Of a DNA stretch of 42,547 nucleotides, positions 1 to 8,255 are shown in pieces. Numbering within the stretch: position 1 is the first letter of the stretch; every line of letters begins with the position of its first letter. Source of the stretch: CAUZFZ01 sp963579025. GTDB taxonomy: Bacteria; Planctomycetota; Planctomycetia; Planctomycetales; Planctomycetaceae. The notes below the pieces were generated by a model. It saw only the letters and a program-made list of their open reading frames with translations, had not been told where the DNA came from and searched no databases. Location of the stretch: assembly GCA_963579025.1 (NCBI GenBank), contig CAUZFZ010000089.1, positions 1 to 42,547 of the forward strand. The letters are read 5' to 3'. A program made the position numbers and the translations under genes.

Positions 1-27
1 GCCGATCGCGGAATACGTGCGGCTCGG

Positions 28-46
28 CGGGAGCCTCGCCCTCCCG
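28..46. terminator. Hairpin downstream of the signalling operon
   Basis: A perfect 6-bp GC stem (CGGGAG / CTCCCG) closes a 7-nt loop 8 nt beyond the stop of the last operon gene. There is no T tract on the minus-strand side, so it could be a repeat element rather than a strict intrinsic terminator. Confidence 0.4.
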
Positions 47-53
47 GCCAGAA

Positions 54-1265
54 TCACTGAATCATGGCGTGCCTGGAACTGGATGGCAGCTCGTCAACAT
101 TGGTCGCACTGTGGGAGGCATCGTCGAGTTCTTCAGCACCCAGAATGTAAAGCGGTTCCCGGATCCCGCGGTTCTCACTGAAGTTTCGCAGACGCAGCAG
201 TAGCCGTTCGGTCACCTCGTACCCCTTGCCGATGAGCGTCATCGACCCGTCGGCAGACGTGATTTCTTCCGCAAGAATCTGCCCCGTCGTGAGTTCGTCC
301 AGATTGATTTCCAGCGTCTCTCGAGAGCTGACGACCGACTGTTCCAGTGCGTCCAGCAAATCTCCATCACGGACGCGCCCGGCCGTTCGAAGGTGGTCGA
401 CAGCTGCACGTGGTGAATGGTTCAGATTGGAAAGCGTGTCGAAATCAAGAGCGGTCTGAAGAATCTGCACCGGCAGCGGTGTGTCGTCAGGGAGCGGATC
501 ACACTCCCCGGCAACTGCAGGTTCGGGAGCGGGAAAGCAGCCAGCGATAATCTCCGTGACCGCCTCCATACGCGGGATCTTCCGGATCAGGTCTGCGGCC
601 ACTGTACCGAGGCCTCTCAGCATCGAGACTTCGGATTGCGACAGCGTCTGACCCGAAAGTGCTCGTTCAAGGACAGACTCAGGAACCGTGACGCTGCCAG
701 CCTGAGAGAGCAAGGCGGCCGTCTCCAGTTCCCAGGCGTTCTCGATTTCGAAATGTTTAGCGAGCGAGTTGACCAGCCGCTGGATTCGCGTGGCACGACC
801 GAAGGCCAGCGGACTGGCCAGCGAGAGGATTTCCGCCATGGCGCGAATACTGCCCGTGACGGTCTCCTCCAGAAGTTCCTTTTCTGCCGTAACCAGCCGG
901 TATTGCTCCAGGCCACAATTCAGCACGGCGATCAGCGCTTCCGGCGGGCACGGTTTGTTGAGAAACCGAAAGATGCGGCCGTTGTTAATCGCATTGATCG
1001 CCGTCTGCTGATCAGCGTTGCCGGTCAACATAATCCGAACACTGTTTGGAGTCAGACTCTGTGCCTGCTCCAGAAACTGAACGCCATTCATTTCCGGCAT
1101 ATTCATATCGGAGACGATCGCCGCGAATTCGTCTTCCTGCCGGATTATGTCGAGTCCTTCCTGGCCGCTATTAGCAGTTGCCAGATCGAATTCACGGCGC
1201 AGTTGGCGGCGATATCCCGACAGGATGTTGGGGTCATCATCGACTAAGAGTACGCGTCTGTTCAT
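54..1265 (-). CDS. Response regulator with degenerate HD-GYP-like output domain
   Basis: This 403-residue protein opens with a CheY-like receiver (about residues 4-118). The phospho-acceptor is Asp53 in VSDMNMPEMNG, and a conserved Lys sits in FLNKPCPPE. The second part (about 135-250) follows the helical layout of HD-GYP domains, but the metal-binding residues are gone: where LLHDIGKV is expected the protein reads LLSQAGSV, and no GYP motif follows. It is therefore probably a non-catalytic binding or signalling output domain, not a working c-di-GMP phosphodiesterase. Its ATG overlaps the stop of the upstream receiver-HDOD gene by 4 nt (ATGA), so the two are likely translationally coupled. 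It is the last gene of the Amt-kinase operon. The receiver call is firm; the output domain assignment is inference from pattern. Confidence 0.88.
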   Translation of the reverse strand: MNRRVLLVDDDPNILSGYRRQLRREFDLATANSGQEGLDIIRQEDEFAAIVSDMNMPEMNGVQFLEQAQSLTPNSVRIMLTGNADQQTAINAINNGRIFRFLNKPCPPEALIAVLNCGLEQYRLVTAEKELLEETVTGSIRAMAEILSLASPLAFGRATRIQRLVNSLAKHFEIENAWELETAALLSQAGSVTVPESVLERALSGQTLSQSEVSMLRGLGTVAADLIRKIPRMEAVTEIIAGCFPAPEPAVAGECDPLPDDTPLPVQILQTALDFDTLSNLNHSPRAAVDHLRTAGRVRDGDLLDALEQSVVSSRETLEINLDELTTGQILAEEITSADGSMTLIGKGYEVTERLLLRLRNFSENRGIREPLYILGAEELDDASHSATNVDELPSSSRHAMIQ

Positions 1266-2467
1266 ACCGTCGCCTCACTTAATTCGAGTTCGAGCATTGA
1301 CCGAAACGAATCAACGTCATCCGCGAGTCCGATCGATTCGAGGAACGGGTAATCCAGTTCGTGTGGAACGGCTCGTTCGCAAGCCGCAGTACCCTGCGAG
1401 CAAAGGCAGTTGGCAATATGCACAGCAGCTAACGGCCGAAACGTGGGCTCTCGACAATCCGACGGCCGGTGATGAAACGCGACCGCTTCCACGATTTCGT
1501 CCGCCAGTCCCCAGAGACCGAGCAAATACGCACCGATCTCGGCATGAGAAGCGCCGAGAGAAGCCAACTCTGCATCCTGCAACGTCTGCCCCTCACAAAC
1601 GATGTCGAGCGCCTCTCTAAACTCGCGCGGAAAACTACTGGCCAGCACAAGTTTGCCGACATCGTGCAGTTGTCCCGCCAGATAGGACTCATTGTGTACG
1701 TGCACATCATTCGTCTGGCTGACCGCAATCTTCTTTGCCAGACCGGCGACCTGCATACTGTGCTGCATCACGCCTTCAGGCGAAAAACCGGCTATTGGTG
1801 TTTCGTTAAACTGTGAGAACACGCCGAGTGTCAGCACGAGCGATTTGATAACGTCAACTCCAAGCAGGCTGACGGCCTGAGCCGAGGTTGTAATCTCACG
1901 CCTCACGCCGAAGAAAGAAGAGTTGACCAGCTTCAGGATCTTCACGCTCATCGCAACGTCCTGCTCGATGAGTTCGCCGACTTTCTGCAACGAGGCCTCC
2001 GGGTTTCGAAGTTCCCGCACAACCTGCTCGTAAACCGCCGGCAGACTGGGTAGTGACTGAACACTCGAGACGACCTTTGCCAAATCCGGACTTGCAAGTA
2101 AGTCACGGAGCGTACAGGCGCGAGTGATTGTCGATTTGAGCAGACCAGCGTCACAGGGTTTCGAAAGATACTGATGCGTCGACTCGACACAGTTCATCAC
2201 GGTGTCGCGATCTGCCTGGCCGGAAAGCATGAATCTCGCAATATTCGGATGCTCCTGCTGAACCTGATTCAGCAGCTTCGCGCCATCCATACCTGGCATC
2301 CTCATGTCCGACACGATCACATCGAATGTCGATGAACTCAGCCGTTCCATGGCTTCGCTGCCGGAGGCGACAAACTCCATCTCGTACTCTCTGCGGAACG
2401 GTCGCAGCAGACGCTTCAACCCCTGCAGGACATTCGGATCGTCATCGACAAATAGAATTCGTTTCAT
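1262..2467 (-). CDS. Receiver-HDOD response regulator
   Basis: This 401-residue protein has a receiver at about 2-118 (Asp54 in VSDMRMPGMDG; Lys in YLSKPCDAG) and an HDOD domain at about 134-340. HDOD domains are HD-superfamily signalling modules without established catalysis in most members. Here the HD pair is retained in QLHDVGKL (His268-Asp269), and VNSSFFG and AVSLLG are typical HDOD motifs. I chose the ATG at 2467 because the protein then begins MKRILFVDDD, as receivers do, and an AAAGGG lies upstream. An open extension to 2587 would overlap the preceding kinase gene and adds an Arg-rich leader with no homology that I can see. It is the fifth gene of the operon and overlaps the next by 4 nt. 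It is probably phosphorylated by one of the kinases encoded upstream. Confidence 0.9.
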   Translation of the reverse strand: MKRILFVDDDPNVLQGLKRLLRPFRREYEMEFVASGSEAMERLSSSTFDVIVSDMRMPGMDGAKLLNQVQQEHPNIARFMLSGQADRDTVMNCVESTHQYLSKPCDAGLLKSTITRACTLRDLLASPDLAKVVSSVQSLPSLPAVYEQVVRELRNPEASLQKVGELIEQDVAMSVKILKLVNSSFFGVRREITTSAQAVSLLGVDVIKSLVLTLGVFSQFNETPIAGFSPEGVMQHSMQVAGLAKKIAVSQTNDVHVHNESYLAGQLHDVGKLVLASSFPREFREALDIVCEGQTLQDAELASLGASHAEIGAYLLGLWGLADEIVEAVAFHHRPSDCREPTFRPLAAVHIANCLCSQGTAACERAVPHELDYPFLESIGLADDVDSFRSMLELELSEATV

Positions 2468-2550
2468 CTTCGTGGCCCTTTGTTGTCCAGTGAGTTTCGT
2501 GTCATCGAGATCGTGAGGAACGTGCAGCGCGTCGTTGATCATTGCTGCGA

Positions 2551-4380
2551 TCAGGCCGGTTGCAGTTCGCTTGCGGCGACGTCGCAAAGAGGCAGCCGAA
2601 TCACGAACGTTGTGCCTTGCCCGGACGCCGTTTCAAACGTCAGCGATCCGTCGTGCTTTTCCGTGATGATCTGCCAGGCCAGGGCCAGGCCCTGTCCCGT
2701 GCCACGCCCGACTTCCTTCGTTGTGAAGAACGGATCAAAAATCCGGGACTGCACTTCTTCGGGAATTCCGGTACCGGAATCCGAAATGCGGATCTCGGCA
2801 AAGTCACCATCAAGGCGGGTCTGAATGCCGATCCGCCCTTTGGCCTGGGAACCGTCTCCGACAACGTCACCGATTGCGTGCGTCGCGTTGACGACAATGT
2901 TGAGAATGACCTGGTTCATCTCTCCCGGCAGACACGGAACGGACGGCAGCGCAGGATCGAAATCCGTCTCCAGTTCTGCGACGTATTTCCATTCGTTACT
3001 TGCGACGGTCATCGTACTTTGGATGGCGTGGTTCAAGTCGACAGTTTGCTTCCCTTCGACTCCAGGATGCGCAAACTCCTTCATGGCACGGACGATTTTC
3101 GTGACACGGTCAATCCCTTCGAGTGACTGGTCGATCGCGGACGGAATCTCTTCCAACAGGTAATTCACATCCGCCGTGGCAACCGTCGTTTCAGCCCGCG
3201 CCACAAGTTCCGGTTCTGTATTGTTCTGCTTTATCACAGCAAGCAATTCGTTCGTCAGCGTCATCAGATCTGTCAGGTCCGAAAATGAATCCTGCAGGAA
3301 CCGCGTGTTGTCGCCGATGTACTGAATCGGCGTGTTGATCTCATGAGCGACACCCGCAGCCAGCGAGCCAACCGACTCCAGCTTCTGGGCCTGGACGAGT
3401 TGTTGCTGCAGCGTGCAGAGCTCTGTTGTGTCTTCGTGTGCAACCACCGCACGGTACGACTCTCCGATCTGAAATCGTGTGACGTGGACTGAGAAAGATT
3501 GACTCACCGAATTCTCAGACACGCACCGATAGTCACCGCGGAACTGCTCACGTTCTCCGGCAAGCGTTTCGCGGAGAGCAACGGCCAAATCACGTACGGC
3601 AGGAATCGATTCGCCGACTGCCTCACACGCCGCGACATAGTCCGAATCGATGATCAGTCGCGGACCGGCGATCGGATGGCCGGACTCAGCTTGCGCCCAG
3701 CGACGATTGACCTGCTCGATCTTTCCCTCGGAATCGAGGATCGCGATTCGTTGTGATAGCGAACCGATCGCGTTTCGCAGAAACTCGTGTGACTCGGTTG
3801 TCTGTATGAGAGCCTCGTTGAGCGACTGCGTACGCTCGGCAACAACGTCTTCCAGCTCTTCCATTCGGTGCTTGATTCGCTGCTGCATGCTCCATTTCTC
3901 TGTCAGTGCCATCGCGAGCTGAGAGACCTCAGACACGTCGAACGGCTTTTTGAGAATCAGCAACTGGTCACTCAGGCCAAGTCGGTCAATCGTCTCTTTC
4001 CATGAGTAGTCCGAATAGGCAGTACAGATAACGACCTGCAAAGCCGGGTCGACTTGCCAGAGATGTTCGATCGTCTCGACACCATCCCAGCCAGGTGGCA
4101 TGCGCATGTCGACAAAAGCCATTGCATAGGGGCGATCTTCTTCAAGTGCTTTTGTGACTAATTCCAGCGCATGCTTTCCCTGAAAGGCGGAATCCAGCTC
4201 AAAGGGCAGAACGCAGTTCGATTGTTGTGGCTCAGCGTCACCAAAAAACAGGAACGCTTCGTCATCGTTGAGGTCTTCGGTTCCGACATCAGCGCTGAGG
4301 ATCTTGCGAAAGTCGTCGTGAATAGCTGCATTGTCATCAATGATGATGATCCTGCGATTTTCACTGACTAGACGAGACAT
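2551..4380 (-). CDS. Hybrid sensor: receiver-PAS-histidine kinase
   Basis: This 609-residue soluble protein has an N-terminal receiver (about 10-160, Asp91 in AFVDMRMPPGWDG, Lys in ILKKPF). The receiver carries an acidic insertion of about 35 residues before its second half. A coiled coil (about 165-195) and a PAS-like domain (about 200-320) follow. The HisKA region has His346 in GVAHEINTP, and the C-terminal HATPase_c domain shows the N box (NATHAIGD), DSGTGIP and FFTTKEVGRGTGQGLAL. It thus receives phosphate at its N terminus and has its own kinase core, suiting a relay between the membrane kinases upstream and the receivers downstream. The ATG at 4380 overlaps the end of the upstream kinase by 13 nt and is preceded by AGGAAA, so coupling is likely. 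Confidence 0.93.
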   Translation of the reverse strand: MSRLVSENRRIIIIDDNAAIHDDFRKILSADVGTEDLNDDEAFLFFGDAEPQQSNCVLPFELDSAFQGKHALELVTKALEEDRPYAMAFVDMRMPPGWDGVETIEHLWQVDPALQVVICTAYSDYSWKETIDRLGLSDQLLILKKPFDVSEVSQLAMALTEKWSMQQRIKHRMEELEDVVAERTQSLNEALIQTTESHEFLRNAIGSLSQRIAILDSEGKIEQVNRRWAQAESGHPIAGPRLIIDSDYVAACEAVGESIPAVRDLAVALRETLAGEREQFRGDYRCVSENSVSQSFSVHVTRFQIGESYRAVVAHEDTTELCTLQQQLVQAQKLESVGSLAAGVAHEINTPIQYIGDNTRFLQDSFSDLTDLMTLTNELLAVIKQNNTEPELVARAETTVATADVNYLLEEIPSAIDQSLEGIDRVTKIVRAMKEFAHPGVEGKQTVDLNHAIQSTMTVASNEWKYVAELETDFDPALPSVPCLPGEMNQVILNIVVNATHAIGDVVGDGSQAKGRIGIQTRLDGDFAEIRISDSGTGIPEEVQSRIFDPFFTTKEVGRGTGQGLALAWQIITEKHDGSLTFETASGQGTTFVIRLPLCDVAASELQPA

Positions 4381-6305
4381 GAAGTTTCCTTTCCGATTGG
4401 AAGTTGCAACGTAAATTTAGCTCCGTGACCAGGACTCTCGCTGGAAACCGTCAGTGTGCCACCCAGTTCTGCAGCAGCATTCGAACTGCTGTGCAGTCCG
4501 AATCCGTGACCGTCTTTGCGCGTTGTAAACCCGTGACCGAAAATGCGATCGAGGTTGTCCGGAGCGATGCCGACACCGGTATCCTGAACCTCGATCGATG
4601 CCTGACTGTCTTCGCTTCGTTTGATTCGAATAGTGAGGCGCCGGTCATCGCCGTCATGCTGGGCGATTGCGTTTTTCGCGTTGCTAATGAGGTTGACCAG
4701 AATCTGCAGAACCTGGTGCTTGTCCGTTTCAATCGCGGGCACGTCATTGAACTTACGTTGGATTTCGATACGGTGTCGTCTGAAACTTGAGTCGTTGACC
4801 GTAAGAGCGGTCTCGACCAGTTCCTGCAGTACGATCCGCTCGACGAAACCTCGTCGCGAGTGGGTCTGCTGCACCTGGACGATTTCCTTGATGTGGTCGA
4901 TTTTCATGCTGAGCTCCCCGACCTCGGTCTGCATGAAGTCTCGATCATCAGAAAGGCTGTCCGAGAGTCGGCGCAGGTAGGCCGGCAGGCGAATGCCTTT
5001 TTCGTCGCTCGTGAGAAAATCGCCGGGATCGTCCGAGTGTTCTTCGAGCATCGCCACCGCCTTCTGCAGGTTGTCGATGCGCCCGGTGATCAGTCGGTCG
5101 GTCAACAGATTGGCCGAGACATTGACACTGTTCAGGACGTCGCCGACGTTGTGCAGCACACCCGTTGCGATATCAGCCATGCCCGCAGATCGGGCCGTGT
5201 CAACAAGTTGTCGGTTGAGCGATTCAAGTTTTGCCGCGGCCTGTTCTCGCTCAGTAGTATCGCGGACTGACGCAATGAGGAGCGTTTCGTGTGCCCCGTT
5301 CATCAGTTGCAGCACAACTTCAACGGGAAACGTCGAGCCATCCTTTCGACGGTGATCGGTCTCGATCACGCCCGCTTGCCGATCGTCCCTGATGATCTCG
5401 TCACACTTCGCCGCCAGTTGCTTGTCACTCACGTATGGTTTGATGTCCTGCGGCTCCATCGAAAGCAATTCTTCACGCGAATAGCCAATGCTGGAACAGG
5501 CGGTGTCATTCAGGTCGACAAGCCCCCACGTCTGGCGGTCGATTAGAAAGACAGCATCAGGAGAAGCGTCCAGTGCCGCCCGGAAACGCTGCATCTCTGA
5601 TTCCGCCGCGGTCATCTGTTTGGCGATGGCATGCCCATAGCATGTCACTCCAATGACGATCAGGACGATGCAGATTGCGGCGGCTGTTTCGAACCATCCA
5701 AGGTCTTCCGCTCGTGCCGTTTCCGTCGCGAAGTGTCGCTGCTGAATCGATCCGACCTGAGTGATAAGTTCCGTAATCTCGGGTGCGGTCTCGGCAAAGT
5801 ACCGGTCCATCGTCGACATGTGCTGACTCGCCCGGTCAGTCTGCCCGTTAGCGAGCAACGTGAAGATTTGAGTCGCTTCGCCCTCGATTCGATCGACCGC
5901 TGTTTCAAGAACGTCGAAACGCACGAGAAGTTGACCTGCGTCTGACGGATTGACATTCGAGCGAACGTCATTGCGACTGGCTTCAATGACGCTTCGAAAC
6001 TTGCTGACAGCCTCATCAAGGCGCGCGGACTCTGCCTTTGAATCGCGCGAAGTGAACACGTCGTTTCCGGGAGCGTTGACGTCCGACACCAGTTCCGCGA
6101 TCTGAGAGAACGACACAGTCCGCTCAGCCCACACGCGATTAACCGCGACCGATTCGGTGTAGATGTCGAGTACCTGGTGGCCGAGGTACAGCGTGGTCGA
6201 GATGGTGATCAGGTCAAATGCTGCCAGCACGTAATAAAGGTGATACCACCGGAATAGCGGCGTCGACCTGGTTTCGGTATTGAGAGCGTCCGGTTTTGCA
6301 TCCAT
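4368..6305 (-). CDS. Membrane PAS histidine kinase with ATGVLHN-type H box
   Basis: This 645-residue kinase has a transmembrane helix at about 23-42, a periplasmic helical sensor at about 45-200 (four-helix-bundle-like, no motif I can name), a second transmembrane helix at about 205-228, a PAS domain at about 236-352 and a kinase core. The presumed phospho-acceptor His385 lies in IATGVLHNVGDVLNSV, unlike the usual HE/D-x-x-x-P box. The ATPase domain has NLISNAKNAI, DTGVGIAPDN and HGFTTRKDGHGFGLHSSS. The start at 6305 is chosen over 6371 because GAGGAA precedes it at good spacing. The C-terminal 280 or so residues closely match the neighbouring kinase at 6417-8255, also at DNA level, so the pair arose by duplication with exchange of the sensor half. 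Confidence 0.92.
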   Translation of the reverse strand: MDAKPDALNTETRSTPLFRWYHLYYVLAAFDLITISTTLYLGHQVLDIYTESVAVNRVWAERTVSFSQIAELVSDVNAPGNDVFTSRDSKAESARLDEAVSKFRSVIEASRNDVRSNVNPSDAGQLLVRFDVLETAVDRIEGEATQIFTLLANGQTDRASQHMSTMDRYFAETAPEITELITQVGSIQQRHFATETARAEDLGWFETAAAICIVLIVIGVTCYGHAIAKQMTAAESEMQRFRAALDASPDAVFLIDRQTWGLVDLNDTACSSIGYSREELLSMEPQDIKPYVSDKQLAAKCDEIIRDDRQAGVIETDHRRKDGSTFPVEVVLQLMNGAHETLLIASVRDTTEREQAAAKLESLNRQLVDTARSAGMADIATGVLHNVGDVLNSVNVSANLLTDRLITGRIDNLQKAVAMLEEHSDDPGDFLTSDEKGIRLPAYLRRLSDSLSDDRDFMQTEVGELSMKIDHIKEIVQVQQTHSRRGFVERIVLQELVETALTVNDSSFRRHRIEIQRKFNDVPAIETDKHQVLQILVNLISNAKNAIAQHDGDDRRLTIRIKRSEDSQASIEVQDTGVGIAPDNLDRIFGHGFTTRKDGHGFGLHSSSNAAAELGGTLTVSSESPGHGAKFTLQLPIGKETSCLV

Positions 6306-6416
6306 TTGTTTATTCCTCACGTGTTCTTCGTTTCGATCTGCCGAGTTCTTTACTGAGTGTCTGGCCTGCACGCGTTGTCGATCGCCAATTCGGCGGTCGG
6401 TGTTGAGAGTGCCGAG

Positions 6417-8255
6417 TTACGTCACCAGACAGACTTCGTCCTTCCGAAGCGGCAATTGAAGTGTAAAAACAGCTCCGCGATCTGGTCCGTCGCTGAAGAC
6501 AGTCAGCGATCCGCCGAGTTCGTTGGCGGCATTCGAACTGCTGTGCAGTCCGAATCCGTGACCGTCTTTGCGCGTCGTAAAACCGTGGCCGAAGATCCGA
6601 TCGATGTTGTCCGGAGCGATGCCGGAACCGGTATCCTGAACCTCGATCGATGCCTGACCGTCATCGCCGAGTTTAATTCGAATCGTGAGGCGTCGGACGT
6701 CGCCTTCGTGCTCGGTCATCGCGTTTCGGGCGTTACTGATCAGGTTGACCAGAATCTGCAGAACCTGATGCTTGTTTGTTTCGATCACGGGTACGTCATC
6801 GAATTCACGTTGGATTTCGATGCCGTGTCTTTCGATGCTGGCGTCGTTGACTTTGAGAGCGATCTCGATCAGTTCCGACGCGACGATCTGTTCGATATGA
6901 CCACCGCGTCGTGCGTAGGTCTGCTGAACCTGGATGACTTCCTTGATGTGGTCGATCTTCTCGCTGAGCGACGTGACCTCGGTCCGCATGAAGTCGCGAT
7001 CGTCAGAAAGGCTGTCAGAAAGCTTGCGGAGATATCCGGGCAGGCGGCGGCCTTTTTCGTGGCGCATCAGAAACGTGCCGGGATCGTCGGAGTGTTCTTC
7101 GAGCATCGCCACAGCATTCTGCAGGTTGTCGATGCGTCCGGTGATCAATCGGTCGGTCAGCAGATTTGCCGAAACATTGACGCTGTTCAGGACGTTGCCG
7201 GCGTTGTGCAGCACGCCCGTTGCGATTTCAGCCATGCCCGCCTGACGAGCCGTTTCCAGGTGCTCCTGTTGCAGACTGGCCAGTTCCTCATTGGTTTGTT
7301 CCAGTCGTTGCCGACCGCGATCCGTGTCCTTCATGATGTTGATCGCCGCACGCTGCATCTGCTGTTGCTGGGCGGCACGTTTCCTGATCGATTCGTTGGC
7401 TTCCTCAAGCTGCCGCTGGGTCCGGATCAGGTCGGACTTCTGTTGAGCCAGCAGTTGATTGCCTTCTACCGTTCGATCTGCATCGGTACGAAGCTTCCGG
7501 AGGACGCAGTCGACACCAAATACCCCCGCGCCACCCATAACGACCATGAGCAGAAACAGTTTCCGCATGCCCGAGTGAAGGTGGCTTGCCGAATCCTCCA
7601 CCGGAACGGAAACATGCAGCACGCCGCGTACATCGCCCGCACGCCAGTCGGTCTTCGGACTTTGCGGGTGGCTGTTGTGACATGAAACGCAACTGGCCCG
7701 CATACGGTCACTGACGGCATAGCGAAGGACATTGCGTCCATTGGCTTCGTCGAACCGGTAGTACGGCTCGTCCGGACGTGAACGCAATGCCGCCAACGCA
7801 TCGCGTTCGAACTCCCCCTGCGGCCCTCCGTCCTTTCGCCAGGGAAAGGGGTAGTCGCTATAGAGTCGCACTGACAAATCGTGTTCCTGCTCACCAATCT
7901 GTTTTCCCAGCAGCATGCTGAGCGTGGCCGGCAACGGAATTGCGTCGTCGTGTGCCTGGTAGTCGTGTGTGACCCGCATCCCATGCGCTTTTGCACGCGA
8001 GACGACTTCCGATGTGTACAGAGTCCGGAATGTCGAAAGTGAATTGCTGTAGAACTCGGCATTCTGCAGCGCTGAATTTTCGACCAGCTCACCGGAGATT
8101 CGGGACAGTTGCCATAAGACGAGCAACACGGCCGCGACGCCTGACAGAAGCAGCACGCGGACCATCCGTTGGCAGGCCCAGTCAATCCCGATTGCACACA
8201 GCTGTGACAAACGACGTTGGGAACGAGAGTGTTCTTCCTCGGCGTGGCTAAACAT
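6417..8255 (-). CDS. Membrane histidine kinase with CxxCH sensor (Tll0287-like)
   Basis: This 612-residue kinase has a transmembrane helix at about 32-50, an extracytoplasmic sensor at about 55-228 and a second helix at about 232-252. A coiled coil (about 260-335) leads to a kinase core with His350 in IATGVLHNAGNVLNSVN. The sensor contains CVSCH at 189-193 followed by a Val-rich strand, as in Tll0287-like/DUF3365 domains, where the CxxCH binds c-type heme. Heme binding here is inference from the motif and predicted location. The ATPase motifs (NLISNARNAM, DTGSGIAPDN, HGFTTRKDGHGFGLHSSS) are intact. The start overlaps the end of amt by 8 nt, and GAGGGAG precedes it, so production is probably coupled to Amt. 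A redox or small-ligand input next to an ammonium sensor is the simplest reading. Confidence 0.92.
   Translation of the reverse strand: MFSHAEEEHSRSQRRLSQLCAIGIDWACQRMVRVLLLSGVAAVLLVLWQLSRISGELVENSALQNAEFYSNSLSTFRTLYTSEVVSRAKAHGMRVTHDYQAHDDAIPLPATLSMLLGKQIGEQEHDLSVRLYSDYPFPWRKDGGPQGEFERDALAALRSRPDEPYYRFDEANGRNVLRYAVSDRMRASCVSCHNSHPQSPKTDWRAGDVRGVLHVSVPVEDSASHLHSGMRKLFLLMVVMGGAGVFGVDCVLRKLRTDADRTVEGNQLLAQQKSDLIRTQRQLEEANESIRKRAAQQQQMQRAAINIMKDTDRGRQRLEQTNEELASLQQEHLETARQAGMAEIATGVLHNAGNVLNSVNVSANLLTDRLITGRIDNLQNAVAMLEEHSDDPGTFLMRHEKGRRLPGYLRKLSDSLSDDRDFMRTEVTSLSEKIDHIKEVIQVQQTYARRGGHIEQIVASELIEIALKVNDASIERHGIEIQREFDDVPVIETNKHQVLQILVNLISNARNAMTEHEGDVRRLTIRIKLGDDGQASIEVQDTGSGIAPDNIDRIFGHGFTTRKDGHGFGLHSSSNAANELGGSLTVFSDGPDRGAVFTLQLPLRKDEVCLVT

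Noticed and set aside
6357..7685. 442-residue plus-strand open frame
   Set aside because: Antisense shadow of the CxxCH kinase gene; its apparent similarity to the antisense of the next kinase only reflects the kinase duplication.
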